Source: Orobanche coerulescens (Eukaryota > Streptophyta > Magnoliopsida > Lamiales > Orobanchaceae). From it: a DNA stretch of 64,000 nt. A model generated the notes under the pieces. That model searched no databases and was not told the origin of the DNA. It was given only the letters and a program-made list of their open reading frames with translations. The DNA lies in contig CM065811.1 in the NCBI GenBank assembly GCA_033398695.1, positions 118,715,501 to 118,779,500 on the forward strand, given 5' to 3'. Position 1 is the stretch's first letter; every line of letters begins with the position of its first letter. The position numbers and the translations under genes were made by a program. Below, piece by piece: positions 11,015 through 21,794 of the stretch.

Positions 11015-12717
11015 GAAACTCCCGTACAACGGGAAAGAAATACTGCAGCGGAAATAAAATACATCTAAACCAATGACATCATACGGATCCTCGTGTGATT
11101 AGTATCGTTCATCTTTCATCATCCTTCGTGCCGACCCTGTGTTATGCTCCCAAACCTGAATGCAAAAACAGACATCCACCCCCCGAATACTCGGGGGTTA
11201 GCAAAACTCCACTGTTTTGCTAGTGCAAGAACAAAGTGCAAAATACGAGCCATACAATACAAGTTCCAAGAACAATAATAACCAGGAATCCTCAAAGATC
11301 CAAACGTAACAAAAGTACTTCCCGAGGCAAGAGTTTGGTAAAACATTCTAAAACCGAAAGGTCACAAATCAAGGGAAAACAATTTATAAAACGGTTTAAA
11401 ATGCCATCGAGAGTTTTAATAGAAAACAATTTAGGATTACCGAATCCTTCTCTTTCCAAGAATCAACAGGGTCACAGCCCAAAGGTTTTGTTTTCACAAA
11501 TGAAACCAACAACAATACACAAGGTTAAAACCCTCGTCACGCGTCCTCGACGGAAATAAAATACACACGCACCCGTGAAGTTTCACTGGTGAATCCAAGG
11601 TGAAGCCATTGGAATTCCCTCCGTGATCCCGTTGAACCCTCCCGAGGTGAGTAAAACGGATTGGAATCGAAATCAAAAGGAAAATCCCCAAAATTTTCAA
11701 AAACAAGGGTTCAAGCCAAAATACCTTGATTCGGACGAAGAACAAGGATTGGATGATGATATAATCAACAAGAATCTTCCAAAACGTCTTGGAATTGATT
11801 AGAATCGGCCAAGAACTCGATTTACCGAGCCTCCTGACGCCAGCCGCCGAAAAAAGGAGAAAAACGAGTAAAAATGAAGTCTGGCCGAGCCCAGGCTATA
11901 TATAGCCGGCAGGGTTACGGCCGTAACCAGCATTCGTCCAAACCCGCCCAGCTCCTGCCGATCGCTTACGGCAGTAACCGACAGGGCCTTACGATCGTAA
12001 CTCGGCACTTACGGCCATACCCGGCAGGTCCTTACGGCCGTAACCGACATTCGTGAAAAACCAGCCCAGCACCTGCCGACCACTTACAGCCGTAATGGAT
12101 CACGCCTTACGGCCGTAACCGGCCTTTGTCCAGCCAGGTCTGCCGAGCACGTACGGCCGTAACCGACACCTTACGGCTGTAACTCGGCCAGGCCAGGCCC
12201 TGCTCCGGCCGTGACTCGGTCGTGGCCACTCCGATGGCCTGGACGACCCCAAAACTCGAACCTGAATATAAATCGAAGGTACGGTTATGACGTACTCGCA
12301 AATACGAATCCTAGCACTAAGAGAACACATGATTACAACCACCCTAAGACTCGAAATTCGACAACGGAAGTGATTACCCCAAACTTTGGAAAATTGCAAA
12401 AATGGCCCAAAACGCCCGGAAATCACGATACGTGATCGAATAACCAAACCGAAGTAAACAACACGTCTACCAAAGTTAAACGGACTTACGGGAAACCCGA
12501 AACAGCAGTTTCGAACGAGATTCGCAAGAATCGAACTCAAGTGCGGAAAAGTCGCCTAAAAGCACGGAGCTCAACAAAACGACACCGAAACGAACTCGGA
12601 TGACAAAAAGTGCAGAATTAATCATTCTCGAAATGACGAAACGGTCATGGACGAGTCATCGAAACAAACTTTTGTCGAAAAAAGAAATTACTAGAAATCG
12701 AAATTACGGGTATTACA
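11015..12717 (-). mobile_element. LTR C (truncated and internally deleted)
   Basis: It matches LTR B from about 8187 onward, but a roughly 950-bp segment corresponding to 8822-9770 of B is missing at about 11656. Short A-rich similarity (AAAC/AACA) occurs at both breakpoints. It keeps the TATA box (11896-11905) and palindrome cluster and ends GGGTATTACA at 12717, after which LTR D resumes. Confidence 0.8.
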
Positions 12718-14131
12718 GCCCCCGAGTGAGAAACCACTTCCGCAGCCGTACCCAATAGTATCGGCCCCCAGAGATCCGTCAAAACGTCCCCGGGTGGAAG
12801 AACAACAACACACGCACCCAAGTTCACTCCCATGGTCGTACCCATTAGTATCGGCCCCCAGAGGCCACACATGCCATCCCTGGGTGGAAGAACGACAACA
12901 TAACCATGCAATAACACAATTTATATCATTCGCATCAAAACCGTACACACATAACGGAATGCAATACATGTACTTGCCTTGGATAAAATGAAGCGAAGGA
13001 AACGGCGAAAGAAAATGTTTCGGTCCGAACAATCTTCACAAATCCGTTCCTAACACAATAACGTTATACAAACAATCTCAATATTGTGAAAACGTAAAAA
13101 TTCATCCTAGTTCTACCAGATGGGACAATTCGTCGAACACTACGTGGTCATATAAGATCCTAATCTATGAACGGTGAAATCCTTGAAGTTTAATCCGTAA
13201 AACTATATTGGAAATAAGGAATCACGACTATACAATCGTATTCTACAACTCATCGAAGCTGGATCGGTTTCAAATGAAAAATCATGACAAAATCCCGAAA
13301 TTCCCAAAAATTAGGGTTCTAAGGAAAAATACCTCGATTTGAAGATGAACAATGGATAAATTGATTCTAGGGTGATGATATGATGATCCAAGACTGATGA
13401 AATCGGATGAACCCTAGGCTAGAAAAGTCACTCCGTCACAAAGGAGATGGAAGAGATGAAAGAAAATGAGAAGAAAACCTGCTGCCCAGTTTATATGCTG
13501 GGCAGCGTTACGGCCATAACAGCAACACCATTACGGCCGTAATGGTGTTCACGTCTTCACTGTCCAATTTCCTCACACATGTTACGGCCGTAACGAAAGG
13601 GATATTACGGCCGTAATGTAGGCTTGGCAGCAGGCCAGCCTGATCTGAATTGCCAACAACTGGAAAGAAAGCAAAGCAAGAGGAACGAAGCCACAGATAT
13701 ACGAAGATCTTACAGACAAGATAAACATAAGATCCAACACAAGTCTCCAGTCGTCCGAAGGTCGGAATAGGATGAGTATTAACAACGACACCCAAATTAA
13801 TAAGAATTTGCAAAAATGACCCAAACGTCCGAATTTCACGATACAATGTCGGATTTACAATACGAAACTCACAACATGAGAAACTAAACCATACGAACTC
13901 ATGGAAAAAGGAAAATAATGAAATCAAACGAGTTTTACGAGAATCGAACGTACATGCGATAAAACATAGCTCAAGACAAAAATACGTAAAAACATCTCCG
14001 AAACTCGTCCAAATGAAAAAATTCCAAGAACAAAATAGATTCAGAATTCCAAAACAGTAACAAATGAGTCATCCTAAATGAACATACACCAGAAATAGAA
14101 ATTACCAAAAATAGAAAGTACGGATATTACA
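12718..14131 (-). mobile_element. LTR D, 5' part (minus orientation)
   Basis: Continuation of 2070-2690 after the nested A/B/C insertion, ending CGGATATTACA at 14131. It carries two units of a TAGTATCGGCCCCCAGAG repeat (12750-12890), a donor-like GAG|GTATTT at 13333/13332, a TATA box and a TTACGGCCGTAA cluster. The DNA to its right is integrase of element E, the insertion target. Confidence 0.75.
13481..13506 (-). promoter_or_regulatory. TATA box of LTR D inside a perfect inverted repeat
   Basis: A TATA-like GCATATAAA (minus strand, 13490-13498) occupies the loop of a perfect 9-bp inverted repeat. The arms are GCTGCCCAG (13481-13489) and CTGGGCAGC (13498-13506). Upstream in element sense are four TTACGGCCGTAA copies (13508-13620). 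Confidence 0.6.
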
Positions 14132-14741
14132 GCGCTTTATGGGCGGCGATGTCGATCGCTGCTTTTTTTGGAATAAGGCATCCGATTTGGTTGGGACCGA
14201 ACCAGATATCGCTTTAGAGACGAGGCGGAAGGTGGAATTGATTCGGGAATGGATGTTGACTGCTCAGAGTTGACAGAAATCATATACCGACGTCCATCGC
14301 CGACCTTTGGAATTCGAGGTGGGAGATCACGTTTTGCTAAAGGTGTCGCCGACGAGGGGAGTTTTCCGCTTCGGGAAAAAGGGAAAGTTGAGTTTGAGAT
14401 TTATTGGGCCCTTTGTGATTCTCGAGCGAGTTGGTGAGTTGGCATACCGTTTGGCACTACCTCTGACCTTTAGTCACGTTCATAGCATTTTCCATATTTC
14501 CAAGCTAAGGAAATATGTTCCGGATCCTAGTCATGTCATCGACTATGGTGAGATTGATGTCGCTAAGGATATTACCTTCGAGGAGCCTCCCCTGAAGATT
14601 TCGGAGCACCGTGAGAAGCGACTAAGGCATAAGACCATTCCTTTGGTCAAGGTGCAGTGGTCGAGGCATGGTGTAGAGGAGGAAACTTGGGAAACCGAAG
14701 TTAGCATGCGTACTAGGTACCCCGAGTTGTTTGTTTCTTAA
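14132..14741 (+). pseudogene. Integrase C-terminus and chromodomain, element E (Ty3/Gypsy chromovirus)
   Basis: The translation matches the end of plant Tekay/Del-type pol. The integrase tail contains EVGDHVLLKVSPTRGVFRFG and an RFIGPFVILERVGELAYRL segment. A chromodomain-like end follows (VKVQWSRHGVEEETWETE ... RYPELF), which in chromoviruses targets integration to chromatin marks. The main frame is 14307-14741. Upstream it is broken by TGA at 14271-14273 and by a T7 run at 14163-14169 that shifts frame. Element H reads CGA at the TGA position. The N-terminal pol is absent because LTR D is inserted here. The stop codon overlaps the hairpin before the polypurine tract. Confidence 0.85.
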
Positions 14742-14776
14742 GTTTCGGGACGAAACTTATTTCTAGAGGGGTAGAA
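14740..14776 (+). promoter_or_regulatory. Pre-PPT hairpin and polypurine tract of element E
   Basis: AAGTTTCG-GGA-CGAAACTT forms an 8-bp stem (14740-14758). A purine tract around CTAGAGGGGTAGAA then runs up to the LTR start at 14777, where plus-strand DNA priming would occur. Confidence 0.7.
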
Positions 14777-15066
14777 TGTAATATCCGCATTTTCTTTTTC
14801 ACGGTATTTTCATTTTTGGTGTATTTCTCATTTTTTTAGAAACCCTCGTGTAACCGTATTGATTTTCGAGAATATTAGTTTCGATACTATTGTCATCCGG
14901 TTCTGCATTTATTGGTTCTTTCGTCGCTTATTGATCTGATTCTCGTAATTGTTGTTCGGAATTGCCATTCGGGGTTGCCGTAGATCCATTATATGTCATC
15001 ATGCGTATTGTGTTGTTCCGTTGGATGCTTCGGTCGTGCTTCGATGTTTAGGACCGTTGTTATCCT

Positions 15067-15655
15067 GTGATTAATGTGCGCTAATATTATTGTATAGCAC
15101 ACTCTAAGCATCCTTCAGTAGCGCACGGTACGCTTGTTGGTAACGCACGCTAGCGAGTTGCGCCCTGGCAGTGGCAGTGAGCCTGTTTCTAATCTCAGTC
15201 CTCTGGACTAACGGTTTAGTGCACGCTACGGTTGTCTAGCGCATGTTATTGTCGAGGACTAGCGCGTGCTAGGTGTCAAAATAGCGCGCTAACGCGACAG
15301 CCCAGTACTGGACAGTTTACTCTTGGATTAGGTGAGGTGCCCACGTAGCGCACGCTATAGACCGATAGCGCGTGCTACCGAGACACTGTTAGCGCACGCA
15401 GAGTGGCTGGTAGCGCACGCTAATGCGGTCATGTGAGTACTGGGCAGGTTACTTCTGGACTCGGCTGATGTCCAGGTAGCGCATGCTATGGCCCGATACC
15501 GTGCGCTACCAAGAGGCCATTAGCGCATGCTAATTATTAATAGCGCACGCTAACGGTCCAGAACTTTTGGTCCTGGACTGGGGTGTTAACTTTCTGGAAT
15601 GGAGTTTCGCCCGATAGCGCACGCTAACTTTTAAGGTTAGCACACGCTAATGCTC
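15067..15655 (+). repeat. TAGCGCACGCTA palindrome cluster, U3 of LTR E
   Basis: About seventeen exact or one-to-two-base variants of the near-palindrome TTAGCGCACGCTAA, spaced 15-60 bp apart. They end 6 bp before the TATA box at 15661. Similar motifs occur in LTR I and around the gag fragment inside F. Confidence 0.8.
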
Positions 15656-15660
15656 CCTGG

Positions 15661-15669
15661 CTATAGAAA
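15661..15669 (+). promoter_or_regulatory. TATA box of LTR E
   Basis: CTATAGAAA is flanked by CTGG and CCAG, a 4-bp inverted pair. It lies directly downstream of the palindrome cluster and 168 nt before the donor-like site. Confidence 0.5.
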
Positions 15670-16471
15670 CCAGATTCTCATTTTTCTTTCTTCTCCTCCC
15701 ACGCGGATTAGCGATTCCTCAGGCGATTTTCGAGTGATTTCTTCCTCTGACCACTTCAGATATCATTTACCTTGAGCTCTTGGTGTAGATTAACAACACC
15801 TACTTGTGTTCTTCATCCTTAATCCAAGGTAAATCTCTTAGAACCCTACTTTTGGGTAATTTGGGGGTTTTTGAGTTTTTGTCCGATTTGTTCCATATTG
15901 TTGATTAATTCATGACGAATATGATTAATCTTGTTCGTATTCTTGGTTTCCCTACGGATTCATGGTATATTTTGTAGTTGTTGCGTATTCGAGAGGGTTT
16001 GGTTCTGGTCCGCCCTCGTTGTTGTTTTTATATGAATAAACATGAATCGTAGGTGGGTTTTCGAGTGTATTCCGTTTCATACTCTTTTAGAGTTGGTTGT
16101 AATTATGTTCTTCGAATCGTTAGGTTCATGGTTGTCGGTTCTTAGCGTTCGTCGGTGATTTTTCCTTTCCGTTCGTTGCGTCATCAATTACTCAAGGCAA
16201 GTATTTTTGGAAACCTTTATGCTGAACATGAAATGGTGATGTATATTGTGTGTGCTTTGCTCACCTCGGGAGGGTCCGATGGGGCCTCGAGGGAATCCAA
16301 TGGTATAAACCTGGATTCACAGGTTCGTTTCGCTGGCCATCTCGGGAGGGTCCCTAGAGGCCTTGAGCGGGATCAATGGTATAGCCCTGTTCCCAAGGCG
16401 ATGCGCGTGCGTGATTTGTTTTATGATATGGCCAGCTCGGGAGGGTCCTTAGAGGTCTCAAACGGATCAAT

Positions 16472-16476
16472 GGTAT
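16472..16476. repeat. Target-site duplication of element F (left copy)
   Basis: GGTAT here and GGTAT at 27144-27148 exactly flank 16477-27143. A 5-bp duplication is normal for Ty3/Gypsy integration. Confidence 0.9.
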
Positions 16477-19243
16477 TGTAACACCCCTAGAATCTAACCG
16501 GGAATATTACACGCCGCAGACCCTCTCCGTGAGGATCCGCCAGGATAAACATCGAAACAACATAATACATTACATGCCGACACGGCAAAATCACGAACCA
16601 TTAGACCGATTTGGTCTTTTATCACTGTCTCAAAGATCAAAAATACATAACCCTATCCAGACTCATACCCACGCAAGGGTAAAATACTTCAAACATAGAC
16701 AATACGGCAGCGAAAAAGACAATACAAAGGACTCCGACTAACTGAACCCAAAACTGGACTTCGTGTGATTAGTATCATTCGTCTATCATCATTCCTCGTA
16801 CCGATCCTGTTTCTTGTTCCCGAAAACCTGCATGTACTTGGACACAATACAGATATCCACCCCCCGATTACTCGGGGGTTTGCAAAACTCCACTCTTTCG
16901 CTAGTACAAGTATAAAGTGCAAATACGAGCCATACACAACACATTCCGAGAATACAACGAAAGACTTCCAGAGATATCTCATTTAATTAAAATAGTTCAA
17001 GTCTTGAAAGTAGAAACGAAACAAGTAAGCATTTTGAAAACACTTACAAAATCTCGGGGGCTTTAAAAACATTAAAAATTGACAAGCTCAGAATTCCTCG
17101 AAAGCCGTTTAGGGTCACAGCCCCAAAGTTCATTTTCCAAAATAAAAATTCGTTAACAAAACACGGCCCAACAATTTCGATCACAAAACACAGGGCCCAC
17201 GACCCGATCATCCACTGAAATTCACTTACAAGGACACATTACACATAATACAATATTCTTATGCCATTCTAGCCAAACACCAAGACTCGATATATAATGT
17301 ATGTCGACCCCGAGCATAAAACATTGTGATACTCTGGACATATCACAATAGTCATCAAAACATCAACATCAACATCTCCAAAAACCACACCTGGTAACCC
17401 ATGGCCGTACCCATTAGTATCGGCCCCCAGAGGCCCCGTCGGACCGTCCCCGGGTGGGAGACCACTTCCGCGGCCGTACCCATTAGTATCGGCCCCCAGA
17501 GGTCCCGTCGAACCGTCCTCGGGTGGAAGAACATCAACACACGCACCCAAGTCCACTTCCGTGGCCGTACCCATTAGTATCGGCCCCCCAGAGGCCACAC
17601 ATGCCATCCCCGGGTGGACGAACAACTCACAGATTACCAAACCACAACTCTCAAAGGCCAAACACACAAAATATTTATAGTCGAGGTACCTTGCTAGAAT
17701 GGCCATATTATCCAACACGTACTCACGACCCAGAACTATAACAATTCACAAGGAAGCACAAGATCTCAACAGCACCGAACGACACAACCAATATCACACA
17801 AACTCACATATTCATCCATAACCACGTGACTCCACGCACAGAATGTGACAAAAGAATTACACTTTACATTTACTGATGACATAATCATACATAATGACAT
17901 CACACGAAAGTAAGGTGATCCTATACTCGATACTAGCACACATATTCAACTAAGCATATTAATTCCCGACACACACGGGTCACCTTTACGAAAACCAAGA
18001 TGGTAAATATACCGATTAGCACATATCGACGATTAGCACATATCGACTATTAGCAACCATTATATCCACAAAACACGTAATGTATTGGCAAGATACTTGC
18101 CTCGAAATCAATTTGTGAACACTCCGACGAAAGCGGCTCGGCTGAAACAGCCCCAAAACAGTCCCGAAACAGCCCGGCCGAAACAGCCCCAAAACAACAC
18201 CGAAACAACCCCAAAAATCGACCACCTTCGCGAGAAATCAATAACAACACAATCACCACGAGAATAACACCGCTACGAATCAAAAACACTAAATGAAATC
18301 TCAATCGACACTAAGAAACTGCAAGGGTTCAAGGGTTCGTTCCAAGAAAGCCAAAATCATGTTCCGGGTGAAACGAAATCGATAAACGAGTTACTAATCC
18401 GTAGATTACAACCAATACAACAAGAATTACATGACCAATTCATCATAATCGGCCCAGAATTGAAATCAAAAGGAAAACCCCAAAATAGTTTAAAAAGGAT
18501 TTTTTTAAGAATTACCTCAATCCGACGAAGAACAATGGATTAGATGTTGTTAAACATGATCAAGACTTCAAGAATATGATGATAATCTACTGAGGGATAG
18601 AAATCCCCATCAAATTGCCCAAAAACCGAGAGAGAGAAGTGAAAATGGGCTGAAAAATGCGACTATCCTATTTATACAATTGGACAAAACGGCTCAGAAC
18701 ACGGCCCAAATTAGAGCCGTATTCCAGCGCCGTGTTATAAACGACTCAGCAAAAACGGTGCAAACAGCGTCGCATTCCAGGGTCGTATTCTGACAGTGTA
18801 GACTTTGTTATTATGACCATAACTTCTCCGTTCGGACTCCGATTGACTCGTCGTTTGAACCATTGGAAAGCTAATTTGATGCTTTATCACATTGTAAAGT
18901 TTCAGAATTTTTAGACTTTATAAGCGCCGGTGGTGATCTTACAAAGTCGACCAAATGCACAAAAACAATACTCCTCGACAAAACAATAATTATTCAACAT
19001 GCAACGAAACACTAACGGACAACACCAACGATCTAAATGGAAAATGAACACATAACAAAGCAAGACATACTATTAGCTCGACTTACGCAACGATAAGTCG
19101 TACCCAACGAACACCACAACACGGTACATCGTGCCGTACCCAACATAGGGGAAAATCTCAAGAAATCGCCAACAGAACAAAATGAACGGCGCAATCGACA
19201 AAAATTCAAAAATAACCGGAACCGAGAATCTCGAGTATTACAT
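16477..19243 (-). mobile_element. LTR F1 (3' LTR of element F, minus orientation)
   Basis: A 2767-bp LTR bounded by TGTAACACCC and CGAGTATTACA, near-identical over long stretches to 24397-27143. It has three TTAGTATCGGCCCCCAGAG-type units at 17400-17620, a clear TATA box TATAAATAG (18668-18676, minus) and a donor-like GAG|GTAATT at 18516/18515. F1 carries a stretch with extra AACAGCCCC words at 18130-18210 that is shorter in F2. Confidence 0.9.
18668..18790 (-). promoter_or_regulatory. TATA box of LTR F1 with upstream inverted GCCGT/ACGGC pairs
   Basis: TATAAATAG reads leftwards. Upstream, at 18690-18790, AACACGGC, GCCGTATT, GCCGTGTT and related half-sites alternate in orientation. This is a looser version of the palindrome clusters of the other LTRs. 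The F2 counterpart is at 26569-26577 and upstream. Confidence 0.6.
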
Positions 19244-19309
19244 TCTACCCTCCTTAACAGAAGTTTCATCCCGAAACTTAAAACATGAAACAATCCAGGC
19301 CGAGCAACT
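19244..19309 (-). mobile_element. Short internal start of element F with hairpin
   Basis: A purine tract and the hairpin AAGTTTC-ATCCC-GAAACTT (19262-19280) follow LTR F1. After about 65 bp the sequence changes into the end of another LTR. Confidence 0.7.
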
Positions 19310-19710
19310 CTAGATGACACATGATTCCGATAACATGAAGATCGGGAAAGACGATACGAAGGCAACCACCCCAAAACTTTGGGAAATTACAAAATGGCCC
19401 AAACGCCTGAAACATCACGATAAGACAATGTATAACCAAACCGAACTTCACAAAACGTCTAAAAAGGTTAAACGGACTTACGGGGAAATACGAACAACAA
19501 TTTCGAACGAGATTCGCAAGAATCGATCTCAAATGCGGAAAAGTCACCAAAAAGCACGGAACTCAGCAAAACGACACCGAAACGAACTCGGATGTTAAAA
19601 AGTGTAGAATGAAACATTCACAGAAGGACGAAATGGTAACAGGCGATCTGTTAAAACGGACTCCTGCCAAAAAAGAAATTTACCGAAATTTGAAAATTGT
19701 GGATATTACA
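19310..19710 (-). mobile_element. LTR fragment G (relative of family A)
   Basis: It matches the last 400 bp of LTR A (for example 5040-5431), with scattered differences, and ends GGATATTACA at 19710. It is followed by its own purine tract and a hairpin with a changed base pair (AGGTTTCG/CGAAACCT, 19729-19748). F therefore has two consecutive 3' ends, like A/B/C. Confidence 0.7.
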
Positions 19711-20845
19711 TCATATCACCTTTAAAAGAGGTTTCGTCCCCGAAACCTAAACAACGAGAACGAAATGCTAGATAGCGACCTTCTCGGCCATATCTTCTTG
19801 GTTCTGCATCTGATCTCCATGACCAACTGTACCGCGGTCACGACCGCATCCTCTGTCCCTCGGCACACTAACCGAATTCTCACTCGATACGATGCCACAA
19901 CTTCGCAAAAATAACATGCTAAAGTATCAACTCAGCACGACAATATCACATAAGGTAACTACTAACAACTCGATAAGAAAATCCACGAGGTACTCTTTTA
20001 AATGATATCATTTAAAAATCCTTGGATTTGTGTGCTCTTCAAAGTAAAACTTTGAAAGTATTTTTGGTACCTTGGGTTGCTTCATCAAAACTTATAAATA
20101 ATAGACTTTAACCGTCTCATTTTGAAAACATTGGCTAAATAATATTTTCTGTGCAACCGGCATTGTCAAAATCACCATGCCACTACACACCAGCATTACG
20201 TTAATAACAATAAGGTAGCCACGCAAGGTCATCAAACCATTCGTACATACTTTAATCAATACAGGAAACTTTCTCAAATCCGAGTTTGAAGTTTACATCG
20301 AGTTAGATTTTTCATCTTTCAATATATATTTTTGAATATAAAAATCGTATTAGTTTTTGAAATAAAATATTTTTATGATGTGAAAGATTTTTGAAAATCA
20401 TGTACTCGAATTATCTGAAAATACAACAATACGTTAAAAATCATTTTGGAAAATCCTCCCAACACTACATGAAAATCAACGATGGTAACATTTTATAAAA
20501 TGTCTACATGTACTTTAAAACAACTCTTTCAAATACCGTTGAGGTTTTATTTGAGAATCCAAGGCCAGCTCGCTAATTCCAAATAATTTTCAAAGTATAC
20601 ACGGAGCCGCCGATTAATCGAACCGTCAAAACTTTGTGAAGTTTCCAGGAAAGTTTTTTTGAACACACACACAACAGACATAATTTATCAATTCATCAAA
20701 CACAATCAAATATCACCTAGAAATACGAAAAGTCCTAACACACATTCACGCACAACAGTTGTTATCACTAGACACCACGTAGAGAATACAACTACAGGTG
20801 ATTGGCCGCAAAAGTTAGACATAACGGCTAAAATGCGGTTCCATA
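19711..20845 (-). other. Non-coding internal DNA of element F/G
   Basis: After the hairpin, a short minus-strand stretch near 19800-19870 is rich in Arg/Asp/Gly codons, resembling a gag N terminus, but has no extended frame. The remainder is AT-rich leader-like DNA with runs such as TTTTGAAAA. No protein domain was recognised. Confidence 0.5.
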
Positions 20846-21045
20846 GCCTCTGCCCAGGTTGATTAGCGCGCGTTACAACAAAGATTAACGTGCGCTAAAC
20901 ACGCCACATTAGCTCGCATTAGGCTCGTACTAAGCCTGTGCTAACTGCTCTAATCACCAACAGAAATCGGCAATTTGGGTTCGTCGGAGATGGAAAGGAA
21001 TTTAGGGTTCTGAAAAGTCTACTGCTGAATTCTATCGGACTTGGT
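20846..21045. repeat. Left palindrome block beside captured gag fragment
   Basis: Contains TTAGCGCGCGTTA, TTAACGTGCGCTAA and degenerate AGC..GCTA words (20860-20955), then a non-repetitive stretch joined to the gag fragment. It is the same motif class as LTRs E and I. Confidence 0.6.
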
Positions 21046-21061
21046 TCCTCACATAATGCAG

Positions 21062-21520
21062 CTATTTATTGTAGTCTTTGATAGCTTGAGAAATAGGAAC
21101 ATCCTGGGGCTTAGCCTCAAAGGAGGCTCGGATCCTCCCCTCTTTCACTGGCCAAGGACAGAATTCGTCTTCCATCAGATCCCGAAACTCTGCCCACGTA
21201 GCTGCCCGGTCACGCGGTTTCACCGCTTGCCACCACTTTGCTGCCTCCTTGGCGAGGAAGTACTGGGCAATGGGTACTTTCCTCTCCTCGGAACAATTAG
21301 CAGCCTCAAATACTTTCTCCATCCCGAATAGCCAATTCTCCCAATCGGATGGGTCGGAAGCACCATCAAACTGTGGAGGACGCATACGAATCACGTCCTG
21401 AAGAAACTTATCATTGCTGGATCCAGTAGGCGGAACTGGGTTGGCATTAGCTTGGCCGACTAGAACGGCCTGAATCAGTAGCGTCATCTGATTCGCTACT
21501 TGCTGCAAAATGTTGGCCAC
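21062..21520 (-). pseudogene. Ty3/Gypsy gag fragment inside element F
   Basis: An open 152-codon minus-strand frame holds the retrotransposon-gag core: PPQFDGASDPSDWENWLFGM, then AKEAAKWWQAV, then AEFRDLMEDEFCPWPVKEG and PISQAIKDYNK. It resembles the gag of element H (KDLMETEYCPW ... PVSQAIVDFNREL). It has neither the zinc knuckle nor pol, and both edges end abruptly in palindrome-bearing LTR-like DNA. Capsid-forming function is assumed from the family only; alone it is a fragment. Confidence 0.8.
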
Positions 21521-21539
21521 TCTAACATTCTCATAGGTC

Positions 21540-21760
21540 AGAAGATATGAGCGTTAGCGTACGTTGTGGAATAAAGGTAGCGTACGCTAGGATTGAAGTG
21601 AAAGTTTACTGGACTGTCAAGTAGTAAATTCGGAATATGAAGAGTTTTAATTAGCGCACACAAAATATAATAGGTTAGCGTACGCTATCGAAAACGAGAG
21701 TTGGCGCGCGTTAAAAAAATGAAGCTAGCGCGTGCTAGCGAATGGAACATTTCAAGGATA
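21540..21760. repeat. Right palindrome block beside captured gag fragment
   Basis: GTTAGCGTACG, TAGCGTACGCTA (twice), TTGGCGCGCGTTA and CTAGCGCGTGCTAG lie within 220 bp. With the block at 20846 they bracket the gag fragment. Confidence 0.65.
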
Positions 21761-21794
21761 TTGATTTCTCTAGTAGAAACTAATTTCAAATATT

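Larger units (their letters stand above)
14777..16476 (+). mobile_element. 3' LTR of element E, part 1
   Basis: It starts TGTAATATCC right after the polypurine tract and is cut at 16476 by element F, resuming at 27144 (about 2.24 kb in total). It aligns in outline with LTR H (36212-38293) at both ends and through the 5' leader, but has a different palindrome cluster. It contains a donor-like AAG|GTAAAT at 15828/15829 and three roughly 80-bp repeats with GGGAGGGTCC words at 16260-16476. Confidence 0.85.

Noticed and set aside
12645..13032. Minus ORFs with repeated WGPILMGT/GADTNGY text (also near 17269-17718 and 25197-25574)
   Set aside because: These are translations of TTAGTATCGGCCCCCAGAG repeat units in LTRs D and F in different frames; not a protein family.
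15067..15655. Regularly recurring short repeats resembling a CRISPR array
   Set aside because: The repeats are 10-14 bp imperfect palindromes at irregular spacing in a plant LTR. No long direct repeat, uniform spacers or cas genes.
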